From Platycnemis pennipes (lineage: Eukaryota; Arthropoda; Insecta; Odonata; Platycnemididae): a stretch of DNA of 64,000 bases. Numbering within the stretch: the first letter of the stretch is position 1; every line of letters starts with the position of its first letter. Positions 33,515 to 46,654 of the stretch are shown here, one piece after another. Position numbers and translations under genes: made by a program. The stretch lies in assembly GCA_933228895.1 (NCBI GenBank), contig OW121846.1:151264746-151328745 (forward strand), given 5' to 3'. The notes beneath the pieces are model-generated. The model saw nothing but the letters and a program-made list of their open reading frames with translations. It was not told where the DNA came from and made no database searches.

Positions 33515-34889
33515 CACGTAGCACACTGCAACCAAAAGGCGCCTAAAAGGTGCCTTTTTAAGGCAAAGGCACTGCATTCATAAGGCATTCATCAGGCGCC
33601 TATAAGGCGCCTTTACCGTCTAGCTTATATATGCCTTTTAGGCGCCTATTCAATGTGCCTTAAAAAGCCACCATACAGGCAACTTCTAGGCACACGGAAA
33701 AATTACTTCCTATGCTTACAGTTTAAAATCCAGGAGTGAATTTCTCAGCGCATCTCCAGCTGTACAAAATGCAAAACTAAGTTTGAATATTTTTCTGGGG
33801 CTAACTTCTACAAAGTATACATCTCAATACTGCAATTGAAAATAATTTTCCGGAATTTCAGGCCTGAAAAGAATTAAATCCTCAAGTTACCTCACTGATC
33901 CAGGTCTCAATTTACCCCTCTTGAGTTCTTACCATGAGTCTAATCTCTGGGCAATGTTACTAAACAGTGAATTGACCATTAGATCAAACTATTACAACAC
34001 TAGGGCAGCAAAATATGATAAATATGCTAATGAATGGCAAGATTTATCTAAGAAACAATTTAAATTTATTTCATAACAGGTTTTTTTGGACACTGATTCC
34101 TTAACCATTTCCCAATGGCAGATACTGTTTCCTTTTCCACTGCATTGTAGGGTATATCAGAAAAATATCCCCGGCATGCACCTGGTGGAAAAACATGAAA
34201 TTGCCATAATAAATGCACAGTTTATCTTATAGCAATCAAACAGCATATTAGAAAACTAATTCATCAGCCTAAATAGTACAATGAATTGCTTAATTTGAAT
34301 GATCTTTAAAGTAGCTGTAGACTTAAGGCCACACTTTTTCTCACTTCCTTGAATATTTAATTTTGTTGACAGCCCAACCGTGAACAGCTTTCTCATTATT
34401 CGCCGACACATGTCACTGCAATTTCCCCCCCCCCCCCCAAGTTTGCTGAAATAATCAACCTGAAATACATCCCAAAATTGAAGATTAATTAACAGTTTAT
34501 GAATAGGGCATGTCACATTTAATTTTTAAAACAATTTGTTATTCACAAAAATATCATGAAAGCTGAGGACGGTGCCATCAAAAACAAATCCAACTTCTTT
34601 CACAGACATATTGATTCAAATACTCCCTTAAATGAGGATGATCGCTACGCTAAACAGAATAATTAGGCCATAGCATGAAGATCAGCCGATGAATTTATAT
34701 TCAGAGGAAAGGCTTCCGCAATGAATCTTAATCACGCTGGAACTTCTTCAGGGACAGCTGCATAGGTCACGATTCGTTACAAATGTCACATCATGCACTG
34801 TGATCATCGCAGCTGTACTGGAAGAGGTTCCAGCACAATAAATATATAATTTAGTTAAAGTTTTCCCTGCTGTTTAAGCAGTCTATACT

Positions 34890-35465
34890 GTCTATACTCC
34901 CCATGCTCTGCGAGTGTGGCCATAATAATTTTTTGATTTTTTAGTATTACTCCCAGCATTTTGCTTGTACCTAAATATAAAGTAAACCATCAATAAGTTG
35001 GTAATGAAATCCAAGAATATAACCTAAAAGTCATAAATTGAAGATAAGTATTTTGTGCCTAACCTTGGGAGTGAGATGCAGGTGGGGTCCTCGAATCCAG
35101 TTTTTAACATTTTCCTTTCCCAGGAGACTCAGTGGGGACACGTGACTGGTCAAGCTGTCTGAAAACATAGCAATAATATTAGTATCTTAGAAGATGGAAA
35201 AATTCCATAATATTAAAGTGGTAATAAATCAATACTTACTGCAACAAGATGGGCTCGTGCCTGGCAATTCATCATCATTCACCAAGGCCTTTTCTTTAGT
35301 AGAGTAACTACTATGCTTTAGCATTACTCTTTGCCACTCGGGTAGCAAGGTTTTGTAAGTTTTCTTAGTTGAAGTAATCTTTCTCTCCAATGCTCCATTC
35401 TGCAGCTCCATATCTTCACTAGACTCACTCGACCAGTGTTTCTTTGCCTTCTTCCTTCCCATCAT
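34890..35465 (-). CDS. candidate second spliced gene of the CACTA-like element
   Basis: A lysine- and serine-rich peptide begins at ATGATG (35465) with MGRKKAKKHWSSESSED and LLPEWQRVMLKHSS. A GTAAGT donor stands at 35239. A pyrimidine-AG acceptor at 35159 opens a second exon (35158-35064) that stays in frame, with SPLSLLGKENVKNWIRGP, and ends at a GTTAGG donor. A third piece near 34975-34890 (YKQNAGSNTKKSKNYY) ends in a stop. The product is unknown; a small basic DNA-binding accessory protein is a guess. All exons lie inside the element on the transposase strand. Confidence 0.4.
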
Positions 35466-35900
35466 GCTCGTTTTCTGTGTCTAAGTTGGAGTGCATAGTC
35501 GACTACTCCAAATAAGAGCGTGCTTTCTCTTTTGAATCTGTAAAGATATGCATTGACTGAAGAAAATACAATCACACCTAAGGTAGTGGATGGAGGTGAC
35601 ACAGCATTAGTATATCAGATAAACTCACCAAATGTCCGTAAAACACGTGCTTCTAGTTTGGACCAACTTCTATCACTGCCCTCTGAAGGATCAGTGTTGT
35701 CATTGATAATTTTCCTAGCACACCTTTAGAAGGCTAAAAACAGGTCTCACCTCGCACCCATTTGGTGGGAACAGCCTCAACAGAATTCTCTGCTATAAGG
35801 TGTACAATACTGTACTGAAAAGCATGTGAAATGAGAAGATTGATCAGCCAACTCTCGACTACCCCTCACAAAATATTATCACTTGATCATTCGCTCTCAC

Positions 35901-37929
35901 CTAACAGGCATGCAGAAGAGGAAATGCAACAAATGAGCCCCTATCAGTGGGTAGCATTGTACACTTGCAAAGAATATATTTCAGCTGAAGCATAGTGAGT
36001 GACTGTGAAAGATCACTCACCTCACAGATATTGAGCTCTTTAGATTGTATTGGGTAGCTATACCAATTCTTGTTTTGAGAGAAAAACTTGACCACCACAA
36101 AAATGTCAGCAGAGCAATCCAAGAAGTTCACTATAATAGCAAATTTTCCACTTTCTAAAAGCACACCATTATTGGGGGCATTTATACTCAAAGTCTGTTT
36201 TTCAGACTTCAACTTCTTATACTGTACAGGATTAGCAATGCACTCCAGAGGAATTGGACCATTTGCATGTTCATAGAGTAACCTCCTCCCACTATCAACT
36301 TTTTTCACTCCCTTTGCATTGTCCTTTTCAGCTATCCTTCGGCAGATTTGCTCCAGAGGATTCTTTGAAGACCTTACGGCCGCCTTTATTACACGAAGGT
36401 GGTATTCAAAAGGATAAGCACTAAACTCACTCACGGGCCCAAACTGCTCCACATCCCTGGACAAATGAAGCAGACTATGAACATTATAAGAAATAAAGTT
36501 CTCTCCAAAGACCTTCCGGCTATATATAACAAAATTCTCTATCAAATGCTGTGCATTTCCTAAATGCCTTTCAATGAGTTTCTCATTTGAAAGCATTGAA
36601 ATGGCACAGTGTAACAGGAAAAAGAAATCATACACTTGAGAAGGTAGACGATCTTTCAGTACTACAGGTCCTACATATAACAGTAACTGACGCCATTCAG
36701 TAGCCTTCCAGTCTTACTGAGTCAAAAGATCGCATTCTTCTGCTGAACTCACATGGAACCCATTTTGAGGTCTCAACTAAAGCATGGGATAAGAGATCAA
36801 TTGCCCTAGCATTAAGGCGTGCTGGAGGAGGACTTCTTTCAAGAATAAAGGTGAAGAATCTCTTAGTCACACCTAGGTCAACAAGATGCATGAAATCTAA
36901 CACGAACTCTGTAACAGGCCTCTTACAAATACTTTCCAGATGACTGTCCCCTCTGTGATGGTATGGATCACCACGTGAATTGAATGAGTCATCAGTGCGA
37001 AGATTGCCCACTTTCTCACTGATAACCACCATTATGCTTCCCTTCTTGGTCACACTTTTTACACCCATGCACTGAAGTGTGACCTTTGACACACTTTAGA
37101 TATGCTCTCGCAGGTGCATCACAAATATAACATAGTACACTAAAATGATAATGGATATCATTGATAACCAATCCATTTGCGGACAATGCCTCCACTTCAG
37201 CGATAAAATCATGCAAGTAATCTCCCAAAGGTGATGGTTTTCCTTTACCATAAAAAACTCCAACAGCAAAGGGAGAAGCATCAACAGCATTTTTTACTTT
37301 ACATAAGAGGGGCCAGCACTCTTCATGACAGCTCTTGTACACTTTGAGGCCATCAATATTGATGTACACTTCAATGGTAACCCAGGTATCTTGAGCCCAC
37401 TTTTCATCTTCTGTTGCAAACCCTTTGTGAGGCCAAGATGTGAGTACTGACCATTGTTTAGGACTTTCACATTAGTTGTGCGGGGTGTACTTAGAAGGGT
37501 TCTCGAATCTAAAGGAAGGGTGCTATCAAGAGGTTGCAAAAGGTGCAGGAGACTGGTCATAGCACAATGACTGATGTTGTACCTTAAACTCCATTCCCTT
37601 AGCCTTTCCAATAATTTCCCATCTCCACTCCCATCAGAAGTTACCGAAGCATCAAAATCCATTTCACCCCCTTCTGAATCCACTTGCACTTCATCTTCAC
37701 TGGTAAATGTACAGCTTTCCCCACCCAAACTGTTATCAAAATCAGAAGCCATCTCATCATCGCTTCTAAGGACATATTGATCACACTGTAATGAATCCAA
37801 CTCCCCTCCATTTCCACAGCCTAAGTTTTCCTCATTCTCCAGAAAATCAATCTCTGCATCTCCATCACTATCACAGGAAGGATTATAATCGTTAAAAATT
37901 ACTTTCAATTTGCATGTATACTCCTTCAA
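35901..37929 (-). pseudogene. Tnp2/CACTA-like transposase, three frameshifts
   Basis: Blocks in order on the minus strand: an acidic N-terminal part (SDGDAEIDFLENEE ... TSEDEVQVDSEGGEMDF), GQYSHLGLTKGL, INIDGLKVYKS, CWPLLCKV, CDAPARAYLKCVKGHTSVHGCKKC, LRTDDSF, FVLDFMHLVDLGVTKRF, FSRRMRSF, YDFFFLLHCAISML, YNVHSLLHLSRDVEQFG, SAYPFEYHL, and the end GSFVAFPLLH. This is the animal family related to plant Tnp2 (CACTA). Frame changes near 37375, 37030 and 36707 break the gene. The start is an internal exon edge near 37925 (acceptor-like tacttttgaag), and earlier exons are unresolved. Confidence 0.85.
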
Positions 37930-38958
37930 AAGTAACTATGAGGTGAGGGTTTATATACCCTTAATACAACAATGAAGTTAAATTATGTAACGCGACTTTA
38001 ATTAAAGCACAATTTATGTTGCTTACAAAATGTTCACAAACATTTGAGCTTTCCGATTACGAGACCTTTTCCTGGACTCAGTCCTAACTCAAGCAATCAA
38101 TAAGCCTAGCCTGCAAATATGCGATTGCTTGTTGACTTAGAATAATCTAAGGGCAGTTTCAGGAAAATTATGTGAAAGGTTATTCAGAGGAATCAAGGTT
38201 GCAAAGGAAAGAACAAAAGCACATTTCTGCGGGAAAAGATTTACGCACGAAGGAAATAATCCCATCCTACGTAAAAATGTAACTCCGTGCAAGGATTCAC
38301 AATGCCAGTAAGTGATCAGATTACTTTACTTACTTCTCTTGTAGGCTCCATTTTGAGTTCGTTTGAGCACAAGGCAGGTATCTCGAACCACTCGAACACA
38401 GACAAGACGAGGTTGCACAAGGTGAGGCAACGGCGTGGGTTCCGAGAATTATGGGTAAATATTCGGTGTTCTTTTCGGAGACAATTGACTGGATAGCGGC
38501 GGGTAGAAATGCCATTGCCGCCAAGTTTAAGAGTGATTACGTAGGACAAGGATAATAACGAATTTTAACCAGACATTACTCACAGCTTATAATGATACGT
38601 ACCTGGGTTTAATAATGTCGTCTGCAATGATAGATGAGTATGACGACATTTACAGCGAGGAAAGAGGTTACACAGAATCCTTAATTATATTCAATTACTC
38701 AATTTGCAGTTAGTTGTCTCGAAATTAATGCAGTTTCTTTCTTGGAGAACTTCCAAATACATACTATTTCACCTTAAAGTTTCAGGGCCTCTTCCAGCTG
38801 CGTAATTTGTTGCTTTCAACAAAAAATATGACACATGCCTCGTGAAGGCCTTTTGCAGGCGCCTTTCAGGCGCCTGCAAAAGGCTTAAGGCACTAATGCC
38901 TAATAATGGCACCTTAAAGGCGCCGGTTAGGCACCTTTTGGAGGCAGTGTGCTACGTG

Positions 38959-39170
38959 AGCTCCCCTCTCCTCCTCCACCCCTCTCCTCCATCCTCCACC
39001 CCATCCCTCTCAAGCCCCTCCTATTCCTCCCTCCCCTCCTCCACCTCCCACCCCTCCTCCCCCTCCCTCGCCCCTCTAACTACCTCCCGTCCCTCCCCTC
39101 ACCCCCCTCCACCCCCCGCACCTTTCTCGCCCCCCTCCCGACCTCCTCCTTCAACTTGACACTGGAGCGA
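38959..39170 (+). repeat. pyrimidine-rich tract, right of the CACTA-like element
   Basis: C/T-rich with CTCC and CCTCC units and almost no G. ORFs across it (38842-39302) are artefacts of the low complexity. Confidence 0.8.
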
Positions 39171-39232
39171 AGGCCCCTTCCCGCACTCCCTTTCTTCTCT
39201 CTTTATATAATGCTGGGAGATGTTACTCACTG

Positions 39233-40927
39233 CACGGAGAAAAAATCTTTGTTGAGGTTACCTATCCTATGCTACCCCAGCAAAATACGTTTGTCAATAT
39301 AGTGACAGCAAAGCCGATTGTTACTTTAGCAAATGCTATATGTTGGGCTCTATTCGTTTGCCGGGCAAATTACATAGGCTGACGGTACCATTACTACTGT
39401 TCCGCCAACAAATAGGATTTGTCGGGGTGACAAACGTATTTGTCATTGCGCTATGAAGTTGTTCCACCAGCAAATCCATTTGTAACCCGAGCAGGACGGT
39501 TGGCAGCGCCAGCTAGGGACTTTTCAGCAAATCTTTTGTATGACTAACAAAATGGCTGCCATTGTTATTGCGGGCAGTGGATTAAATGAAACACAAATAT
39601 TTCAGCTTAATTTCATTGTATTCGAAAAATACAAACAATGAAATCAACACGTTTTCATAATAATTCAATATACAATAAACAGCATATCATTCACCACGTG
39701 ACTTACGTTAAATGTCACATAGGTAGGTAGGTCACAAGTGTGAAAAAAATTAAGTAAGTAAAATATGCACAATACATTCACTCAAGTTCATTAGAGTTAT
39801 TTACAACAATACATTTTAAAATAAAACAATTACCGGTGACACTTTGACTGAGCATCGCATCAAGTAGCACAACAAGTACATAAATAACAATGTCACATCA
39901 AAGTTTGAAAAGCATTAGGTAGGTAGTTAAAATATGTACAATAAATCATTCAAGTTCACCAAAGTAGAGTAATTTACAAAAAATAAATTTAAAAATAAAC
40001 CAATTACCTCATAATAATATACTCAATATAATAATCCTCAACAACTCTTCACACCACAGCTCTAAAGGGAATGCCTCAGCACAACATACCTCTCTCCATT
40101 GGCCATTGTATGTGAAAATATGCTAGCATGGGTAGCTTTTTGGAGTTATTTATGCTATAAGAATAGAATTTCAATTGTCAGCTTTTGCTACCAAAATGGT
40201 AATAATATGTACAGCACTATCAAACAATTAATCATCATGAACAGAAATACACTCGTTCGCTCCGCATATCCGTTCCGCTAACAAGGTCGCTCTGTACGGA
40301 ACGGAACGGAACGTACGGAACGATCCCACTAACTGCACTAACGGAACGGACATACGGAACGAACGAACATATTTCTGTTCATGATGATTAATAGCTTCGT
40401 TTAAGTGCTTCGTATAAGAATATTTTATGAATTTAGTTGTTCGAGAGAAATGAAATATATGCACTGTAACTTACCGAGCTGATTGTTTTTTTCACTCGTT
40501 TAGAAGATCTTCTTGCATTACCTCAGGAACGCATATTCGTAGCGAACTATACGTAGGCAAAAACTTCGGAAAAATGTTAATAATCAGATATGCTCATCTC
40601 GCTCTGATGCACTTTCATTACAAACTAAGAAATCTCTAATAATTAATTTCGACAGTATTGTAGAAATGCAGCAATTTTCTTTCACCCACAACACACAGCA
40701 AAACTGTTTAGTTCAGAGTTTCCGCTGGCAAGATCATAGCTCGCCTAGCAGACGCATTTGTTGTCGTGACAAACGCAGGGGAACAAATGCCATTTGCTCC
40801 AGCCACCATTGAGCATTTGTTATTCCAACGATTGGTTTGCTAGAGTGACATATGCTTTTGCTTTTAGGACAAAGACCGAGTCAGCAAATGGGTTTTTGTA
40901 CGGAGGACAAAAATATTTTTTTCCGTG
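39233..40927. mobile_element. large nonautonomous inverted-repeat element
   Basis: The ends CACGGAGAAAAAATCTTTGTT (39233) and the complement of the right end (CACGGAAAAAAATATTTTTG, 40927) are similar. Both arms then carry repeated CAAATGCATTTGTCA-like units for about 200 bases (39290-39500 and 40715-40900). There is no transposase frame. The interior is AT-rich and contains a foldback at 40229-40390. Confidence 0.6.
40229..40390. repeat. 162-bp foldback with about 48-bp arms
   Basis: TAATCATCATGAACAGAAATA at 40229 is mirrored at 40370-40390, and the arms continue through CGTTCG and CCGTTCCG with few mismatches. The loop contains GGAACGGAACGGAACG. It is probably a small MITE nested in the larger element. 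Confidence 0.75.
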
Positions 40928-40929
40928 TG

Positions 40930-42670
40930 GGCCATCGTAACGTCAACCTGTCTTCCTTGGCATTGATTACTTAATAATCGTCCAGAATATGAAAATAGCC
41001 ATCTTTCATAGCCGATATTTCGTGTTATAACAGTTTTTATCAATTTTATTTTCGTGCTGTACATTTTTATGTACTTTTCTCTTAATCATTCCAGTTTTTT
41101 CCGGTACTATTTGTTATTTGTTTGTTAATTGTTAACACATCTCTAACGAGAAAGGTTTTCCACAACGAAATCATGAAGGAAATCCATTCCAGTTTTCCCT
41201 TTTGTGTCTTGTTGCTTGAAGAAAATGATTTTAAGGTGAAGTTCATATCACCGTATAATCTTGAAGGTCTTGCGAGTGTAACGTTTTTGTTAGTATTCGA
41301 CCTACGATTGTATGTATCAATACTGCTAGTGAACTCGCTATACTACATTACACTTTTGCTTACGTTGACTCCTGTGGAAATTTAGCCTTGTACTGAGGCA
41401 CATTTATAGCGTAATCCATGGGAAAAAATATTAGGAGTAAGCAGTCCTGGATTCGCAGAAAATAGTTGCTCGCGACAAGTGCTGCAATCATGAAAACAAA
41501 CACAAAAAGGCGTTCGCGTTGCGTCGTGGAGCCTTCGGGCATTTTATCAAGTCACGTGGACGATAAAAAAAGTCAGGAAGCGAACAGCCCTCCCCCCGGC
41601 AATAGAGGTCGTCGGTCGACACCTTGCGTATGGGGACACTGCGAACGGCTTTCCCTTACGGAAATTGTAACCGGAACGCTTTCATAGGGATTGGATTGGT
41701 ATCTACTGCTTTATTGTTTGATGATGCTGTAACTTTTAGTTCGAGGGGTATCCCTTCTAAACCCATTCTCGCGCCGTTGTACTTGTCCAATTCAAAATAG
41801 TTGGAAACGTTTTTTCATACTATGGTTCTGAATGATCCTAATATGTCGCAAAATAACTATTTTCAAACGGAAATGAATCTGCATTACTCATTTAACCAAG
41901 TCACTGCGTAGTGAAATATACAAATGTGTCATTTCCGAACTTCATTCTTTTTTCTATCCGATGATTTTGTTTCATATCAAAATCAAAACTGTTTAAATTT
42001 GCTGATCTTACGTATGAACTGCAATTGACGTATTTTATGATGTATTATGATAACGTCATTGATGATGATGTAATTATGCAACGAAACCCGGGACGTACCC
42101 AGTGAATTTCATTAGTGGACCGTACAAAGTGTTTTTTAAATAATTTTTGACGTATTTTAGAACTCTGGACCGGAGTGAGACTGAATACCATTGTCCAGGT
42201 TAAAAAGAGCTAATATCAAGTTATTTTAAAGGCTTTTCGCGTATGTATCGCAGTAAAAAAATAGGTAGTTGGTCCTGGAAGTGCCATGCCTTCACGAGGC
42301 GTATCTGAGGTAAATTTAATGAAATCATATTACTCATAAGAAGATCAAATTAGAGAATTCATTCTCTTGGCACCACGGCTAAATATGCCGTGAAGACCTA
42401 ACGATTTATCAGAAGATTCTTCCTCTTTGATAAAATGGGAAAAAGACTGGACATTCATTGCTATAAACTCTCATTTTCCCCTCTACACATCGATGTATTT
42501 CGTCTCGAGACGCTCAGTGAACAGGCTTCTTTCTGACCCAAATTGAAATGGACCCGCAATCTCTTAATATAATTTGATGCCATGCTACCCCACTACACAT
42601 CCACCTTTCCACAACTTTTTGTCCGGCGTCAGCCTGTAGGTATATATCACGCCTGTTAAGTACAAATATT
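40930..42670. other. unassigned AT-rich DNA
   Basis: No recognised gene. Small ORFs (such as 41122-41385) have no domain. Confidence 0.4.
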
Positions 42671-42723
42671 CAGTGAAGTTTTAAGTGAAATAAGACGTGA
42701 AGTTTTCAGTGAAGTTTTTAAGT

Positions 42724-42765
42724 GAAGACAATTTCTAAAATGGCGCCCTTTTAGAAATTGTCTTC
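42724..42765. repeat. perfect 17-bp hairpin with 8-base loop
   Basis: GAAGACAATTTCTAAAA (42724-42740), loop TGGCGCCC, then the exact complement (42749-42765). It is preceded by loose repeats of AGTGAAGTTTT (42672-42725). There is no following T-run suggesting a Pol III terminator. Confidence 0.85.
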
Positions 42766-42769
42766 CGGG

Positions 42770-45700
42770 AGGAAATAATTTCAGTGTCAAGTAGTCCCGT
42801 GATATTACTTCCTTTTGCGATTAAGTGTTATCTATTCCCGTGGACGAGAACGTATCACTTCCTTACTGAGCAACTTAGGTTAATGGCGTGTTAGACAACG
42901 CATTTATTCCTCCGATGTACGATTTGCGAAATTTTTGCTGTATTTATAACGATTTGCAGACTTGGCTTCCCATTTCTCCGTTCCCATTGAGTTTGATCAG
43001 TATTTCTCTCGGTTTTAGTTTTTTTTTATTAATCACGATTCAGACAGTCTGTTCTATCTCTTCCGGTTTGGCCTAATTTCGCGCTTCTTTTGGGTTTCGT
43101 TGGAGTACACACTCGCGCACATAGAAGCTGAACATTCGGACCCTCGTGTTTATCAGTGCGGCCGCTTTCAGTCGTTCCATTTCTCTGCCTTTCCTTCCGC
43201 CAGAGCGAAGATTGTGGATACTTTTGTTTTCACTGCCGGGGAAGATAAGAGCATATTTTTTTACTCCTCGATCCCAAAGCTTTTTGTGGCAAGAATTAGC
43301 TCCACTCTGGCGACGTCGTTTAACTGCTTTTAATGCGATATCACCAAAAGATACGTGGCATAATATATTGCTCAACGATACGAACCGTTGGCCACCGTGT
43401 GCCTAAAATTGCGATGTGATGACGAGCGAGGGTCCGTTTATATTTTACCGGACCTTAATTTCTTCTCATCATATTTCACTCATATCACACTGTTTATACG
43501 TCTCGGTTTGGATTTATTTCGTCGAGTTTTTCGCACGGGTTTGTCAGATGGATGACGCACAGGTATATCCAGGTAATTATGACCACATTAGAGGCCATTT
43601 ACGTGTAACGCTACTGTCCTTTTTGGCACGGTGCATTTTATGGATTCAGCTTTTATCTGCCAGCAGGATTAGTGGCAAATCCCGTTAAGATGTTTAAATT
43701 TGTAAATGGAGAATGATGATTATTTAAGACTTGTATTCCCGAGTCCGCCATTTGAAAACGAAATGAGCGGGCAAAATGAGAAGTGAGTAGCGTGAGACCG
43801 AGGAGAGATCACTTCTTTCACTGCAAAGGAAAAGTAATGGGTTCTGGAATTTTCTTTTTGCCGATAATCCTAATTTCAGCATAAGCGATATTCTCATTCG
43901 AACCGCTCTCTGTTAGTTTTATGGGTCTGACTCCAAATTTTGTTATATATTTCAGTGTTTCCGAAGTATGGCACATGTGTTCTTAGCGAGCGGTTGTCCG
44001 AATTAATCGTGCGGATGTTGAAAACGCGGTTCTTCGGTATCGATGCTCCAACCTAGTCCTAATTATATGCATGGGAAGCGTCTGAAGGTTCCTGCCGGAG
44101 ATCTTTGCGATGGAATAATTTTTAGGTCGTTTTTATCTTGTCCTATTTTTATGAAATGGTGCTTTGGAAATCAATCTTTACTCTCAAACTTTCAAATCAT
44201 ACTCTTGACTGAATAAAGATATATTTATTAGGAGGTAAGAAATAAATAAGGATAGGTACCGAACTGTATAGGCGATGGTAAATGATATAAAGAGCTCAAG
44301 AGAAATAAGATAGTAACTATGCATAACGGTTACAGTGGGAACTATAAAAATTGCATAATTTTTGCGTGGATCAGCGTATGTTGAACACTTGATAAAGGGA
44401 GAAAAAATGTTCTTAACGAGTTGCGTGTCATCCTCGTACGTTAAGGATCATGCAGTACTCAAGTCCCAATTGTTATTTTCTCGAATCCCTTCCCCTCATT
44501 CCTCTCGCATTGAGCATGTCCAGATCCATTCCTATTCAAGTGATTGTGGTTTTATTATGTCTGTTCCCTCTCCTAAAAGCGCTGCGAACCGGAAGGAATG
44601 GCCCAGGAATAAGAATGGAAGGGTAAGGGGGAAAGTTAAAGAGAATTTCTGAGTCAGCATTAGCCTGCTCTTAGCGAAAGGCGCCAAGGGGACCACGGTT
44701 TTAACGTCCCAATCCACGGACGGAGTACCGAACTTGAGTGCTCCCCACAGATCACTCAAGTAGGGTCAGGTTTGCTGAAGAAAAAATATCTTTCCGAGCC
44801 TTGATGCTATCCCATCGCTATCAGGTCCACTGTGGTTTTATTTCACTTAAAATCAGCGAAGTGACGTTGAAATACTTAATTAAGTAACGTTCCATCTGGC
44901 GTAGACATTACTTCATTCCAGGTGCCCCCTATACTGTTCTATTAGAGACTGGAGTGTCAATCACCGATTTTCAGTCTGTTCGAACTCGAGTTAGCGTTAC
45001 ATTATAATCGAATTTCAAAAAGGCATCTTCTCGGAAAATTTTGTAAATGGTCTTTCCCTCGTTTTTTCATGCAAACGTATATATCGATGTTTTAATATGT
45101 GTCACTTAAGTAAGTTACGTTGTGGCACAAGAGTGGGGAGTTTCAGAAAAAAATCACCCTTACTTTAAATCGTTCGAGAGAATTTCAGATTTTTGTGTCC
45201 TGAAAATTTTGCAGAATATCTGGTGGGTCCTTTTTGAAATTTATCGTAAATATTCTCTTGGGAGAGCAATACTGTGATAATTCATATAAAAATATATTTT
45301 ATTACTGCTTTTAGTCTCTTGATTTGAACAGCAAGAGCGAGTCGTTGGTCTGGTCCGAAGCATGAAGGTGGTTCCCTTAGATCTCTCCTTCAATCGGGAA
45401 TCGCTTGCCAGTACTTCTGCTGCTTCTATAACCCTAGTGTGCCACTACCTCTTGCTGATTTTGTTCCCTAATATGATCTGCTGACGCTGCGGCGTATGGT
45501 GGATTTTACGTGTTGATTTCTAAAGTTTAAGGACAATTCTAAGGTTCTGATCCGCGATCCAGTGTTCGATAGAAAAACCCACTTCTTTGTATGCTGTTGC
45601 GAATTTTTTGTATTAAAATTTTTCATTAAGAGAAGAAGCGCAACTCATCGGAATTTTGGCATTCTGTGGGCGGTGAGCGTATGAAATCGGTCCCTGCTGC

Positions 45701-46650
45701 ATCCAGGAACTCGAGGTATTCACCGGAATGCGTTCTTAGCGGAGCACATTACAGAGTGCCTCATATCTGCCTTCCATTTTCAATCGCACCGCAAAAGGCT
45801 TGTATGCCTGCTGGAGCAGGTGTCAGTAATGCCAACATTTTCGTCCAGGAGAAAAGTGCTTGATAGGGAAAGATATGCCACATTCCTGGCCTTAGCCAAG
45901 TTATTTGATATGGTGTAACGGGTGCAGTCGAAAGCGGTCAAACAAGGACGGGGGACGAAAATATCGCCGGCTGGCTTCGCTCATTTTCCAGGGTGACCAT
46001 TTTCTAAGGAAGAGCCTTCCATGTGGTGTCGCGATTGAAATCTCAAAGCATTTGCGCGGCCTCGAGCCTCGAGCCGAGGGAAAATGCTTGTCGCATCCCA
46101 CGTCCATCTGCCGATATATACCCAATTTACTGCTGTAAATAAGCATTAATGATTTGTGTTGTCACCCACCGATTTTGACTAGCGACGGAAACTGTCGACG
46201 GTTGCTGAGTTGTTGGTGTTCTGAGTTCCCGCGCCATTCACGTGAAGTCTTCGTATTGCCGCGCAATTGACTTCGTTTTTTATGTTTTTCCGATGACCCT
46301 CACTGAATTTACGAGCACTGTTAGAGATAACCAGTGACTTCTTTTTAAAACTTTTGTCGTCGTCTAGAGCCACTAGGCTTTAGTTTTTGCTTGCATTTGA
46401 AGTTATATCGCCCTCCACTCATTTACATGTTTTTCGTCTCACCAGCAGTGTCATCACATCTGATTGACGTATTTTCCGCTCAAGTAAGTATCGTTTACTC
46501 GAGGGATGGCATTGGGTTGCGTTAAGAAAACCTATTCTCGTTCTTATATGGCTTTCGCTTGGGCTGGTGAAATTTTTAAGAGACGCAGCACGGTTGTCTA
46601 AGGTCATGGAGTGCCTATTAAGTACGATCAAAGGGCATGCCGTGTTTTAA
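42770..46650. other. unassigned DNA
   Basis: Many short ORFs (43073-43688, 44362-44759, 45666-46373) overlap in opposing frames and show no domain or splice support. A host gene with short exons cannot be excluded. Confidence 0.35.
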
Positions 46651-46654
46651 AGGG

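Larger units (their letters stand above)
33515..38958 (-). mobile_element. Tnp2/CACTA-like DNA transposon, broken
   Basis: Inverted ends start CACGTAGCACACTGC (33515) and continue CCAAAAGGxGCC. The complement is at 38958. Inside each end, GGCGCC-containing subterminal repeats (AAGGCGCCT) are clustered at 33536-33700 and 38840-38940, a typical CACTA arrangement. The minus strand carries a Tnp2-type transposase (37929-35901) and perhaps a second small spliced gene (35465 to about 34890). A 14-base C run lies at 34425-34438. No clear target duplication is visible, partly because the flanks are C/T-rich. Confidence 0.8.

Noticed and set aside
38842..39302. Proline/serine-rich ORFs of 105-117 codons
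   Set aside because: They are translations of a C/T-rich low-complexity tract.
43073..43688. Overlapping ORFs of 77-100 codons suggesting a gene
   Set aside because: They are open in several frames and on both strands, with no domain, splice logic or consistent codon bias.
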